This document shows, in pieces, positions 25,710 to 34,220 of a stretch of 64,000 nt of DNA (positions are counted from its first letter, which is position 1; every line of letters starts with the position of its first letter). The stretch is from the NCBI RefSeq assembly GCF_026013905.1, contig NZ_CP110257.1, positions 2,837,501 to 2,901,500 on the forward strand, in the 5' to 3' direction. The position numbers and the translations under genes are program-made. The notes beneath the pieces were generated by a model that worked only from the letters and a program-made list of their open reading frames with translations, was not told the origin of the DNA and did no database searches. This DNA comes from Schlegelella aquatica. Its GTDB lineage: Bacteria; Pseudomonadota; Gammaproteobacteria; Burkholderiales; Burkholderiaceae_C.

Positions 25710-27706
25710 CGCAGGTAGTCCAGTTCGAGGCGCTGTTGCAGCCGCCGCGCCAGGCGCAGCGTTTCCTTCAGCACGCGGCGGTCGATGTCGTTGAGCGTGT
25801 TGACATCGATGCTGTTGGGCCGCTCGGTCGCCTGCGGGGCCGCCGCCTCTGCGCCGAGCTGCACGCGCAGCCGCAGCAGTTGAAGGAACTCGAAGCCCTC
25901 GACCCAGGCCTCGCTCTCGCTGGCCGCCACGCCCATCGGGCCGGCCGCGGCCTCGAAACGGCGGCGGGTCGAGGTTTCCTCGATGCCGTGCGCCAGCGCG
26001 TAGATGCGGGCCGTCTCGACGAAGATCGCCGTGCCCTGCAGCTTGACGTCGATCAGCGCGCGGCCGTCCTCGTCGGCCGTGTCGAGTCCGCCCAGCCAGT
26101 TGAGCGGGGGGCGGTGCCGCAGCGCCGCCTCGGCCATCTGCCGCAAGAAGCGGGGCACCGCCCGGGCGCGGCGGGTGACGAGGTCGCGCATCGGCGCGAC
26201 GAGGCCGGGCTCGCCCACCAGCGGCCGGAAGTCGAAGAAGATGGCGGCGTTGAGCAGGTCCTCCGGGCTGCCATGCTCGATCCAGTCGTCGAAGCGCTCG
26301 CACCATTCGCGCGGCGTGAGGCACCACTGGGGATTCATCGCCATCACCCCGCCCTTGCACAGCGGAAAGCCGCAGCGCTCGAGCGCCTCGTTGACGTCGC
26401 GCGCGAAGTCGAGCCAGCCCGGCCGGTCGGCCTCGGGGGCGTCGCTCGCAAACACGAGGCCGTTGTCCTGGTCGGTGGCGATCGTCTGCTCCTGCCGCCC
26501 CTCGGAGCCCAGTGCGATCCAGCACATGCGGCGCAGGTCCACGTGCCGGCGCTCGGCGACGAGCTCGATGAGGCGCGTGGTGAGCACATCGTTGAGGTGG
26601 CTGATGAGCTCGGTGAGCTGGCGCGCGCGCACGCCCTGCGCGAGCAGGTTATGGGCGAAGCGGCGGATGTCCTGCCCCACCAGTTCCAAGGTCGCGACGT
26701 CCCGGGCCGCACGGATGCTGGTGCTCACCTGCTTGAGCGACAGACGCTGCATGGCGAAGAGATCGCGCTCGCTCACGAGGCTCACCAGCCGCCCCCGCTC
26801 GGTGATGGGCACGTGGCGGATGCCGTGGCGCGACATCAAAAGCGCCGCCTCCTGGGCCGTGTCGTCGACCGTGAGCACGTGCACGGGCCGGGTCATCACC
26901 TCGGAGACGGGCGCGTCCAACGGCACCTGCGGCAAGGTGACGCGTCCGAGCACATCGTGCCGCGTGAGGATGCCCAGCACGCGCTCCTCGTCGTCCACCA
27001 CCAGGATGGAGCCGATGTGCTGGTCATGCATGCGCTGCAGCGCATCGCCGAGCGGCGTGTCGGGCCGGCAGGTCACAGGAGTCTTGCGCGCGAAGCTGCG
27101 CAGCGGCGCCTCGAGCGACTGCTCCGCCAGCGTCTGCGAGGCGTAGGCCACCTGCACGGCCCGGCGCGACAACTCGAGGAACTGCAGGACGCGCCGATTG
27201 AGAAAGTCGCCGAACGGCGGACTCAGCTGTGCCAGCTCGAGCACCGTCTCGCGCGGGATCAGCAGGCAGAAGGTGTCCTGCGTGGCATGGTAGGTGGCGG
27301 TGACCGCCCGCTGCCCCAGAACGGCACCGACCGGAAAGACGTCGCCCGCCTCGTACTGGAAGCCGGCAGCCGCCATTTCCGCCAGGCCGCGACGACCGGT
27401 GACGGCCCCTTGGCGCAGGTAGTACAGGTGCGAAGGCGGTCCGTCCTCCGGCTGCAACACCGTCTCTCCCGGCGCGAAGTAGGCCTGCGAGGATTGCGCG
27501 ACCAGGCGGTCCAGGTGCTCCGGGTGCATCTGCGAGAACGGCGCGAAGCGCTGCATCTCGCGCCGCAGTTGTACGACGAGGCCCGACGAAGGCGCCAAGG
27601 GCCCGGCTGCGGAGGGCGGGACCGCGTTCGAGGCGTTCGAGGGTTCGGGCCGGGGGGCGGTTCCTGCAGCGCAGGTGCCAGGCGGGGGCGAGGTGGATTC
27701 GGGCAT
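25706..27706 (-). CDS. cNMP-binding / CBS / DUF294 nucleotidyltransferase-like protein
   Basis: 666-aa cytoplasmic multidomain protein. A Pro/Ala-rich N-terminus (about 1-45) is followed by a cyclic-nucleotide-binding-like domain (about 50-165), two CBS domains (about 205-330, including IGSILVVDDEERVLGILTRHD), a DUF294 nucleotidyltransferase-like domain with ALGSEGRQEQTIATDQDN near residue 400, and a DUF294 C-terminal domain. The GSEGR...DQDN pattern is the glycine/aspartate signature of GlnD/GlnE-type transferases. It overlaps the exonuclease gene by 4 nt. A signalling role with the exonuclease is inferred; substrate and ligand are unknown. Confidence 0.88.
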   Translation of the reverse strand: MPESTSPPPGTCAAGTAPRPEPSNASNAVPPSAAGPLAPSSGLVVQLRREMQRFAPFSQMHPEHLDRLVAQSSQAYFAPGETVLQPEDGPPSHLYYLRQGAVTGRRGLAEMAAAGFQYEAGDVFPVGAVLGQRAVTATYHATQDTFCLLIPRETVLELAQLSPPFGDFLNRRVLQFLELSRRAVQVAYASQTLAEQSLEAPLRSFARKTPVTCRPDTPLGDALQRMHDQHIGSILVVDDEERVLGILTRHDVLGRVTLPQVPLDAPVSEVMTRPVHVLTVDDTAQEAALLMSRHGIRHVPITERGRLVSLVSERDLFAMQRLSLKQVSTSIRAARDVATLELVGQDIRRFAHNLLAQGVRARQLTELISHLNDVLTTRLIELVAERRHVDLRRMCWIALGSEGRQEQTIATDQDNGLVFASDAPEADRPGWLDFARDVNEALERCGFPLCKGGVMAMNPQWCLTPREWCERFDDWIEHGSPEDLLNAAIFFDFRPLVGEPGLVAPMRDLVTRRARAVPRFLRQMAEAALRHRPPLNWLGGLDTADEDGRALIDVKLQGTAIFVETARIYALAHGIEETSTRRRFEAAAGPMGVAASESEAWVEGFEFLQLLRLRVQLGAEAAAPQATERPNSIDVNTLNDIDRRVLKETLRLARRLQQRLELDYLR

Positions 27707-27752
27707 CGCGCGTCCTTCCGTGACCTGGGGCAGCCCGGCGGTGCCGGCTGGG

Positions 27753-28370
27753 CTACTGCGGCGTCTGGGGCGAGCCGCCCGGCGCGGGCGGTTCGCCGTA
27801 GCGCGGCGGGCGCGCCGGGACCGGCTGGGGGGCGACCGTGCCGGGCACCGCACCGGGCGTGGCGGCCGGCGCGGCCGGCGCCCCTGTCGCCGCCGCGCCG
27901 GCTCCGGGGGCCTCGGCGGCGGGCAGTGTGCCGGTGCGTGCGGGCGGCAACTCGGGCAGCTCCAGGGTGAAGGCGACGGCACCCTCGGGGCGCCCGAAGC
28001 TCGCGCTGCGATGGGTGAGACCGCGCAAGACGATCTCGCCTTCCACCACACCGCCCAGCGCCACCGCGCGCGCGGGCTTGCCGTCCACCGAGACGAGCGC
28101 CACCCCGGGACCCTCGGGCCCTTCGCGAGGGGCCATCACCCCCACGAGCTTGAAGCGCGCGCTCTCGGGCGGCGGCGCTGCGGCCGCTCCCGCCCCCTCG
28201 GGGGCGGCGCCCAGCATGCGCTGCACCGCCGCCTGGCTCCCGAGCTGCGCCGTCACAGGGGCCGCCTGCGAAGGCACCGGCAGGGGCGAGGCACTCAACC
28301 GCATCCCCCAGAACACGACGCTGGCGGCGGCCAGGCCCCACAGCGCAAATGTGAACAGTCGCGCAAGCAT
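27753..28370 (-). CDS. gspC: Type II secretion system protein C (GspC)
   Basis: 205-aa inner-membrane protein linking the T2SS platform to the secretin. It has a short cytoplasmic N-terminus, one transmembrane helix (about residues 5-24, FTFALWGLAAASVVFWGMRL), and a periplasmic homology region (about 50-140, with FKLVGVMAPREG and GEIVLRGLTHRSASFG). A Pro/Ala-rich tail replaces a PDZ or coiled-coil domain. The start is ATG 28370; GTG 28388 would add six residues. It is divergent from gspG, with only 72 bp for both promoters. Confidence 0.8.
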   Translation of the reverse strand: MLARLFTFALWGLAAASVVFWGMRLSASPLPVPSQAAPVTAQLGSQAAVQRMLGAAPEGAGAAAAPPPESARFKLVGVMAPREGPEGPGVALVSVDGKPARAVALGGVVEGEIVLRGLTHRSASFGRPEGAVAFTLELPELPPARTGTLPAAEAPGAGAAATGAPAAPAATPGAVPGTVAPQPVPARPPRYGEPPAPGGSPQTPQ

Positions 28371-28442
28371 CGGCCGATTATGATTCACGGCACCCGGCGT
28401 GGCCCGCTTCTGGCCCGCGCCGGCTCAACCCTTTCGAATCCC

Positions 28443-28892
28443 ATGCCCAAGACCTCCTTGCGCCCTTTGCCGTCCCGTTCGTCGCACGCGCGGGGCTTCA
28501 CGCTGATCGAGCTGATGGTGGTGCTGGTCATCATCGGCATCCTGGCCGCGCTGATCGTGCCCAACGTCCTGAACCGAGCGGACGAGGCGCGCGTCACGGC
28601 GGCGCGCACCGACGTGAACAATCTGATGCAGGCGCTCAAGCTCTACAAGCTCGACAACCTGCGTTACCCCACCGCCGAGCAGGGCCTGCAGGCCCTCGTC
28701 GTCAAGCCGACGGCCGGCCCCATCCCGCCCAACTGGAAGCCCTATCTCGACAAGCTGCCGAACGATCCCTGGGGGCGGCCGTACCAGTACGTCAACCCGG
28801 GCGTGAAGGGCGAGGTCGACGTCTTCAGCTTCGGGGCGGACGGGCAAGTGGGCGGCGAAGGCAACGACGCGGACATCGGCTCCTGGCAGTGA
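28443..28892 (+). CDS. gspG: Type II secretion major pseudopilin GspG
   Basis: 149-aa precursor of the main pseudopilus subunit. The prepilin peptidase site is RG|FTLIELMVV, with cleavage after Gly18 and the required Glu at +5. A hydrophobic N-terminal helix is followed by the globular domain with YPTAEQGLQALV, NDPWGRPYQY and the calcium-site region FSFGADGQVGGEGNDADIG. It is the first gene of the gspGHIJKLMNDEF operon and is normal length. Confidence 0.96.
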   Translation: MPKTSLRPLPSRSSHARGFTLIELMVVLVIIGILAALIVPNVLNRADEARVTAARTDVNNLMQALKLYKLDNLRYPTAEQGLQALVVKPTAGPIPPNWKPYLDKLPNDPWGRPYQYVNPGVKGEVDVFSFGADGQVGGEGNDADIGSWQ

Positions 28893-29419
28893 CCGAGGGC
28901 GCCTGTCGCGCCAGTCTCATGGACGCCTTGCCTGAAGCCCTGCGGTGGTCGCGGCGTTCGGCCGGGCGGGCGCCCTTCGGAGCGGGCGGCTTCACCTTGC
29001 TGGAGCTGCTCGTCGTGATGGCGCTGCTGGCGCTGGTGGTGGGAACGGTCTCGCTCGCGCTGCGCGACCCGGCGACGTCGCAGTTGGAGCGCGAGGCCGA
29101 GCGCCTGTCGGCCTTGCTCGAGGCCGCACGGGCGGAGGCCAGGGCCTCGGCGCTGGCGGTGCGGTGGCAGCCCACCCCCGGGGCGGCCGAGCACGACTTC
29201 CGCTTCATCGGACTGCCCTCCTCCGTGCAACTGCCGCAGAGGTGGCTGGAGCCGGGCGTGCAGGCCCAGGTGGTGGGGGCGCCGGTGCTCGTCTTGGGGC
29301 CTGAGCCGATCATCGGCCCGCAACGCGTGCTGTTGGCCCTGGGCGACCGCCGCATCGTGCTGGCGACCGACGGCCTGCAGCCCTTCGCCATTGCGGGGGA
29401 GGACACCGGTGCGCGGTGA
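28889..29419 (+). CDS. gspH: Type II secretion minor pseudopilin GspH
   Basis: 176-aa minor pseudopilin precursor. GG|FTLLELLVVMALL has the peptidase site after Gly34 with Glu at +5. The GTG at 28889 overlaps the gspG stop (GTGA), suggesting coupling; ATG 28919 is an alternative that removes ten residues of the leader. The C-terminal beta domain is divergent, as is usual for GspH. Confidence 0.88.
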   Translation: MTEGACRASLMDALPEALRWSRRSAGRAPFGAGGFTLLELLVVMALLALVVGTVSLALRDPATSQLEREAERLSALLEAARAEARASALAVRWQPTPGAAEHDFRFIGLPSSVQLPQRWLEPGVQAQVVGAPVLVLGPEPIIGPQRVLLALGDRRIVLATDGLQPFAIAGEDTGAR

Positions 29420-29795
29420 CACGCCACGCCTGCCTCCTCGACCCTCGGCGGGCTTCACGCTGATCGAGGTGCTGGTGGCGCTCGCGATCGTCGCGATCGC
29501 GCTGGCCACCGGGGTGAAGGCGGCCGGCGCATTGACCCGCAACGCAGAACGCCTGTCGGACGTGATCGCCGCGCAATGGTGCGCCGAGAACCAGCTCGCG
29601 GCCCTGCTGCTCGCGCGGCAGTTCCCCCCCGTGGGCGACTCCGGCTTCAGCTGCGAACAAGGAGGCCGTCAGTACCAGGGGCAGCTCGTGGTGCGGCCCA
29701 CCCCCAACCCCAACTTCCGTCGCGTGGACGCGCGCATGGCCACCGCCACCGGCGAGCCGTTGCTCGTGCTGTCCACCATCGTGCCGAGGTTCTGA
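29409..29795 (+). CDS. gspI: Type II secretion minor pseudopilin GspI
   Basis: 128-aa minor pseudopilin, part of the I-J-K tip complex. AG|FTLIEVLVALAIVAIAL is the peptidase site, with Glu at +5. The GTG at 29409 is favoured because GGGAGG lies just upstream; the gene then overlaps gspH by 11 nt. The T2SSI-type core includes AQWCAENQLAALLLARQFPP. Confidence 0.92.
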   Translation: MRGDTPRLPPRPSAGFTLIEVLVALAIVAIALATGVKAAGALTRNAERLSDVIAAQWCAENQLAALLLARQFPPVGDSGFSCEQGGRQYQGQLVVRPTPNPNFRRVDARMATATGEPLLVLSTIVPRF

Positions 29796-29797
29796 GC

Positions 29798-30421
29798 ATG
29801 GCCCGCCCACGCGGCTTCACGCTGATCGAGGTGCTCGTCACCATCACCATCCTCGCCGTGCTGGCGGCCATGGCATGGCGCGGCATCGACGGCATGGTGC
29901 GCGCCCGCTCGGTGGCGCAGGAGCGGCTGGACGCCACCACCCGGCTGCACACCGTGATGGCGCAGTGGGACGCCGATCTCGCCGCGCTGCACGAAACCGA
30001 CCTCGTGCCCGCGTTGCAGTTCGACGCAGCGGCGCTTCGACTGACACGCTCGCAGGAACGGGGTGTCCAGGTGGTGGTCTGGGCGGTGCGCGACGGCCGG
30101 TGGCTGCGCTGGGCCGGCCCGCCCGTCACGCGCGGTGTCGACCTCCAGGACCAATGGCTGCGCGCGCAGCAGTTGCTCGGCAATGAGCCCGGCACGGTGC
30201 CGATGCTCGACGGCGTGCAGGACTGGCAGCTCTACTACTGGCGCAACAACGCCTGGAGCCACCCGCAGTCCACGGGCGACATCGAACGCGACGCCGCCTC
30301 GCCCGGCGCGGGGCGCCAACAACTGCCGCAAGGGGTGCGGCTGGCCATCGCGATGGCTCCCCGCTCGAACCTGGTGGGCAGCTACACCCGCGACCGGGTG
30401 CTCAACCACCGTGCGGAGTGA
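29798..30421 (+). CDS. gspJ: Type II secretion minor pseudopilin GspJ
   Basis: 207-aa minor pseudopilin. The short leader MARPRG is cleaved before FTLIEVLVTITILAVLAAM, with Glu at +5. The domain contains W-rich blocks (VWAVRDGRWLRWAG, DWQLYYWRNNAW) common in GspJ. It starts 2 nt after gspI and ends 4 nt before gspK. Confidence 0.93.
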   Translation: MARPRGFTLIEVLVTITILAVLAAMAWRGIDGMVRARSVAQERLDATTRLHTVMAQWDADLAALHETDLVPALQFDAAALRLTRSQERGVQVVVWAVRDGRWLRWAGPPVTRGVDLQDQWLRAQQLLGNEPGTVPMLDGVQDWQLYYWRNNAWSHPQSTGDIERDAASPGAGRQQLPQGVRLAIAMAPRSNLVGSYTRDRVLNHRAE

Positions 30422-30425
30422 TCGC

Positions 30426-31415
30426 ATGCACCCGGTTCGTGCGGTGCCGAGGCGCCGCCCCTCTCGAGGGGCGGCCTTGCTCACCGCGATGATCATCGTC
30501 TCGCTGGTCGCGACGCTGGCCGGCGCCATGTTGTGGCGCCAATGGCGCTCGGTGCAGATCGAAGCGGCCGAGCGAGACCGCTCGCAGGCCTCGTGGATCC
30601 TGGTGGGCGCCCTCGACTGGGCCCGCCTCATCCTGCGCGAGGACGCGCGCACCGGCGGGGCCGACCACCTCTCGGAACCCTGGGCGACGCCCCTGGCGGA
30701 GGCGCGACTGTCGACCTTTCTGGCTGCCGACCAGAGCAACACCGACGATGCGCCGGAAGCGTTCCTTTCCGGGCAGATCTCGGATGCGCAATCCCGCTTC
30801 AACCTGCGCAACCTCGCCCATCAGGGACAAGCGGCCGAAGCACAGCTGCGCGCCCTGCAGCGGCTGTGCGAGCAGCTCAACATCGACAGCAGCGTGCCGG
30901 GCCTGATCGCCACCGCGATCCGACAGGCCTCGCCCGCGCCGCCCGCCACCCCCGCACCCTCGCCCGGCGCAGGGGCCACCCCGAGCATGGCCGCCGAGGG
31001 TCCGCTCCTGCCCCCCAGCGCCGCTCAGCTCGGCTGGCTGGGGCTGGACGCGCAGACCGTCGAGCGACTGTCGCCCTACGTCACCCTCCTGCCGCGCGCC
31101 ACGCCGGTGAACATCAACACGGCCGGCCGCGAAGTGCTGGTGGCGGCGCTGGAAGGCATCGACGCGGGCACGGCCGAGCGGCTGATGCAGATCCGCCAGC
31201 GCACGCCGTTTCGCAGCCTCGAGGACGTGCGCCCGCACGTGGGTGCGGCGGTCACGCTCGACCCCGCGCGCTCCGACGTGCGCACCGACTTCTTCGAAGT
31301 GCGCGGCCGCCTGCGCTTGGGCAGCCGGGTGGTGGAGGAGCGCTCCCTCGTCGAGCGGCGGGGCCTGCAAGTGGTGGTGATCCGGCGTGAGCGGACCGCG
31401 GCGACCGTGCAGTGA
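30426..31415 (+). CDS. gspK: Type II secretion minor pseudopilin GspK
   Basis: 329-aa tip pseudopilin. The N-terminus SRGAALLTAMIIVSLVATLAG lacks Glu at +5 after the Gly, the hallmark of GspK. A SAM-like helical domain and the conserved PVNINTAGREVLVAAL motif follow. A Pro/Ala linker occupies about residues 165-195. It is longer than the other pseudopilins, as expected. A 165-bp gap separates it from gspL. Confidence 0.94.
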   Translation: MHPVRAVPRRRPSRGAALLTAMIIVSLVATLAGAMLWRQWRSVQIEAAERDRSQASWILVGALDWARLILREDARTGGADHLSEPWATPLAEARLSTFLAADQSNTDDAPEAFLSGQISDAQSRFNLRNLAHQGQAAEAQLRALQRLCEQLNIDSSVPGLIATAIRQASPAPPATPAPSPGAGATPSMAAEGPLLPPSAAQLGWLGLDAQTVERLSPYVTLLPRATPVNINTAGREVLVAALEGIDAGTAERLMQIRQRTPFRSLEDVRPHVGAAVTLDPARSDVRTDFFEVRGRLRLGSRVVEERSLVERRGLQVVVIRRERTAATVQ

Positions 31416-31550
31416 GGCCCTTCGGGCCGCCACGCCAGCCCGCGGTGGCGACGCGCCCGCATGCGGGTGCCCTTACACCCTGATGCACACTGCGACAGGC
31501 GGGGGGCCCCGCGTGCGGGGCGGCGCGGCGTCCGCGGGCCGGCCCGTCCC

Positions 31551-31556
31551 TACAAT
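31551..31556 (+). promoter_or_regulatory. Possible internal promoter -10 (TACAAT) before gspL
   Basis: The gspK-gspL gap is the largest in the T2SS operon (165 bp) and contains TACAAT 25 nt before the gspL ATG. No good -35 is visible 17 nt upstream, in a very GC-rich stretch. It may start a secondary gspLMNDEF transcript. Confidence 0.25.
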
Positions 31557-31580
31557 GGCCGCTTCTCATTCGGTGCCGGC

Positions 31581-32858
31581 ATGAGCCTCCTCGTCATTCC
31601 GTTGGTCGCCCGCCCCCATCTCGGCTCGCAAGCCGCGGGCGAGGCCAGCTTGCGGCCGCCGGCCGAGTTCGATTACGTCCTCAGCCGCGACGGCGGCCAA
31701 TCGGTGAGCGAAGGCCGGGCCGCACCGGCCTTGCTGCCGCGGGCCGACGAAGTGGTGGCGATCGTGCCTGCCGACGACCTCGCCTGGCACCGCATCACGC
31801 TGCCGAAGGCCCCCCCGGCCAAGCTGCGGGCGGCGATCATCGGGCTGATCGAAGAAGCGCTGCTGGACGACCCCGAGGACGTTCACTGCGCCGTGCAGCC
31901 CGGCGCCCAGCCGGGGCAGCAGGCGTGGGTGGCGACGACGCAGCGCACGTGGCTGCGGGCGCAACTGGAGGCGTTGGAGTCGGCCGGGGTGCTGGTCGAT
32001 CGCCTCGTGCCCCAAGCCGAGCCGGCCGACCCGCCCCGCGGGCACTTTCTGCACGATGCCGACACCGAAGCGCAACGAGGGCTGCGCCTGCTGCTGGCCC
32101 GCCCGGACGGCGTGCTGGCCCTGAGGCCCAGCGGCTCGCTGCCGCGCGCCTGGCTGCCGCCGCTGGATGCAGCCCTCTGGACGGCCGAGCCGGCCGCGGC
32201 CGAGGCGGCCGAGCAGTGGCTCGGCCAGCCGGTGCAGGTGGTCAGCCGGGCAGAAAAGGCGCTGCGAGCTGCACAGTCGGCGTGGAACCTGCGCCAGTTC
32301 GACTTCGCGCTGCGTCACCGCGGTGTGCGAGCGCTGCGCGACTTGTGGCGGCAGTTCGCCAGCCCCGTGTGGCGGCCGGCGCGCTGGGCCCTGGCCACGT
32401 TGGCCGTCGTGCACCTGGTGGGCCTGAACCTCTGGGCCTGGCAGCAGCGCCAGGCCGTAGCCGAGCGCCAACGGGAACAGGTGCGCCTGCTGCAGGCCGC
32501 CTTCCCGCAGGTGCGGGCGGTGCTCGACGCGCCCACCCAGATGCGCCGCGAGCTCGACCAGCTGCGGCTGGCCGCCGGCAAGCCCGGCGACACCGACCTC
32601 GAGCCGCTGCTGCAGGCGGCGGCCAGCGCCTGGCCCACGCAGCGCCGGCTCGAAGGCCTGCGATTCGAATCCGGCAGCCTGACGCTGGCGGCGACTGGCT
32701 GGCCCGAGGAAGAGATCCAGGCCTTCCGCGATCGGCTGGCAGCGGGCGGCTGGCAGGTCGAGCGCGAGGGCAGCCGACTGACGCTGCGGCGTGCCGCTCC
32801 CCAGGCAGGCGTGACGGGCGCCGCCCCGTCGAGAACCGCTGCAGGAGGGGCGGCATGA
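31581..32858 (+). CDS. gspL: Type II secretion system protein L (GspL)
   Basis: 425-aa inner-membrane platform protein that recruits the GspE ATPase. The cytoplasmic actin-like domain covers about residues 1-265, a single transmembrane helix about 276-296 (ALATLAVVHLVGLNLWAW), and a periplasmic ferredoxin-like domain the rest, with a coiled-coil stretch (RQREQVRLLQAAFPQV) in between. It overlaps gspM by 4 nt. Confidence 0.9.
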   Translation: MSLLVIPLVARPHLGSQAAGEASLRPPAEFDYVLSRDGGQSVSEGRAAPALLPRADEVVAIVPADDLAWHRITLPKAPPAKLRAAIIGLIEEALLDDPEDVHCAVQPGAQPGQQAWVATTQRTWLRAQLEALESAGVLVDRLVPQAEPADPPRGHFLHDADTEAQRGLRLLLARPDGVLALRPSGSLPRAWLPPLDAALWTAEPAAAEAAEQWLGQPVQVVSRAEKALRAAQSAWNLRQFDFALRHRGVRALRDLWRQFASPVWRPARWALATLAVVHLVGLNLWAWQQRQAVAERQREQVRLLQAAFPQVRAVLDAPTQMRRELDQLRLAAGKPGDTDLEPLLQAAASAWPTQRRLEGLRFESGSLTLAATGWPEEEIQAFRDRLAAGGWQVEREGSRLTLRRAAPQAGVTGAAPSRTAAGGAA

Positions 32859-33343
32859 CCTTGAACGAACTGCAGGCCCAGCTGCGCGAGCGCTGGGCCC
32901 GGCTGGAGACCCGGGAGCGCCGGATGGTGCTCGCCGCCGGCGGCCTGATCCTCCTGGCGCTGCTGTGGTGGGTTGCGGTGCAGCCCGCGCTGCGCACGAC
33001 GAGAGAGGCGCCGCTGCAGATTGCACGGCTCGAATCGTCGCTGCAACAGATGCGCGCGATGGCGGCCGAGGCCGAGCAGTTGCGCGGGACTCCCGCCGTG
33101 AATGCCTCGCAGGCGGCCGAGGCATTGAAGGCCGCCGCGCAGCGCCTGGGAACCGGGGCGCGGCTGAACCTCCAAGGCGATCGCGCGACCGTGACATTGC
33201 AAGGCGTGCGCGGCGAAGCGCTGCTCGCCTTCTTGGGAGAGGCCCGTTCGACCGCCCGAGCCCGCCCCCTGGAAGCCCAGCTGACCCGCAGCGGCGACGC
33301 CTACAACGGCTCGCTCGTGCTGGCGCTGCCCTCCGCCCCCTGA
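32855..33343 (+). CDS. gspM: Type II secretion system protein M (GspM)
   Basis: 162-aa inner-membrane protein pairing with GspL. A short cytoplasmic N-terminus (about 1-25) is followed by one transmembrane helix (VLAAGGLILLALLWWVAV) and a periplasmic ferredoxin-like domain. The GspM start lies inside the gspL stop codon (ATGA), so translation is coupled. Confidence 0.9.
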   Translation: MTLNELQAQLRERWARLETRERRMVLAAGGLILLALLWWVAVQPALRTTREAPLQIARLESSLQQMRAMAAEAEQLRGTPAVNASQAAEALKAAAQRLGTGARLNLQGDRATVTLQGVRGEALLAFLGEARSTARARPLEAQLTRSGDAYNGSLVLALPSAP

Positions 33344-33350
33344 CCGGCCG

Positions 33351-34220
33351 ATGAAGCTGCGCACGCCCCGCCTCCGCCCCCGCCCCGCGCGTGCCGCGGT
33401 GGCGGCCCGGCTGCGCGAGGACCTGGCACTTGCCACCGCCCGGCCCCTGCGCCGCTGGGCCTGGGCCGGCGCGGCGCTCGGCGCGCTCGCGGCGGCGGTC
33501 GCCTTCTTGCCGGCCACCTGGCTCGCCGGCCAGGTCGCGGGCTGGACGGGCCAGCGCGTGCTGCTCGCGCAGGCCAGCGGCACGGTCTGGTCTGGCGAAG
33601 CCACGCTGGTGCTCACCGGTGGACGCGACAGCCGCGACGCGACGATGCTCCCTGGTCGTCTGCGCTGGCGGGTGCGGCCGGCGCTGGCCGGCTGGCGGCT
33701 GGAGCTGCAACAGGACTGCTGCCTGAACGGCACCGTCGCGCTGCGCATCTCTCCCGGCATCGCGCGCACCGAGGTCGAGCTGTTGCCGAAGCCGGGTTGG
33801 TTGGGCCAGTGGCCGAGCGCGTTGCTTTCCGGCCTCGGCACGCCGTGGAACACCTTGCAACTCGGCGGCGCCATCCGGCTCAGCTCGCCGGGGTTGAGGC
33901 TGGTGCAGGCCGCCGGGCGCTGGAGCGTCGAAGGCCGCGCCGAGGTGCTGATGCTCAACGCCACCTCCCCCCTGGTCACGCTGGAGCAGCTCGGCAGCTA
34001 CCGCCTGGCCCTGTTCAGCACCCCCGAAGGGCGGGTACAAACGACCCTGGAGACGACCGAGGGGCCGTTGCAGCTGCAAGGCGAAGGCACGCTCGGTCCC
34101 GCCGGTTTGCACTTCCGTGGCGAGGCGTGGGCGGCGCCAGGCGAGGAGAGCGCGTTGAACAACCTGCTGAACATCATCGGGCGACGCCAAGGCGAGCGTT
34201 CGCTCATCTCGATCGGATGA
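33351..34220 (+). CDS. gspN: Type II secretion system protein N (GspN)
   Basis: 289-aa inner-membrane-anchored periplasmic protein. One transmembrane helix is at about residues 36-58 (WAWAGAALGALAAAVAFLP), then a beta-rich domain with the family pattern ASGTVWSGEATL and LGGAIRLSSPGL. GspN occurs in only a subset of T2SS operons; its role is poorly defined. Its stop overlaps the gspD ATG. Confidence 0.88.
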   Translation: MKLRTPRLRPRPARAAVAARLREDLALATARPLRRWAWAGAALGALAAAVAFLPATWLAGQVAGWTGQRVLLAQASGTVWSGEATLVLTGGRDSRDATMLPGRLRWRVRPALAGWRLELQQDCCLNGTVALRISPGIARTEVELLPKPGWLGQWPSALLSGLGTPWNTLQLGGAIRLSSPGLRLVQAAGRWSVEGRAEVLMLNATSPLVTLEQLGSYRLALFSTPEGRVQTTLETTEGPLQLQGEGTLGPAGLHFRGEAWAAPGEESALNNLLNIIGRRQGERSLISIG

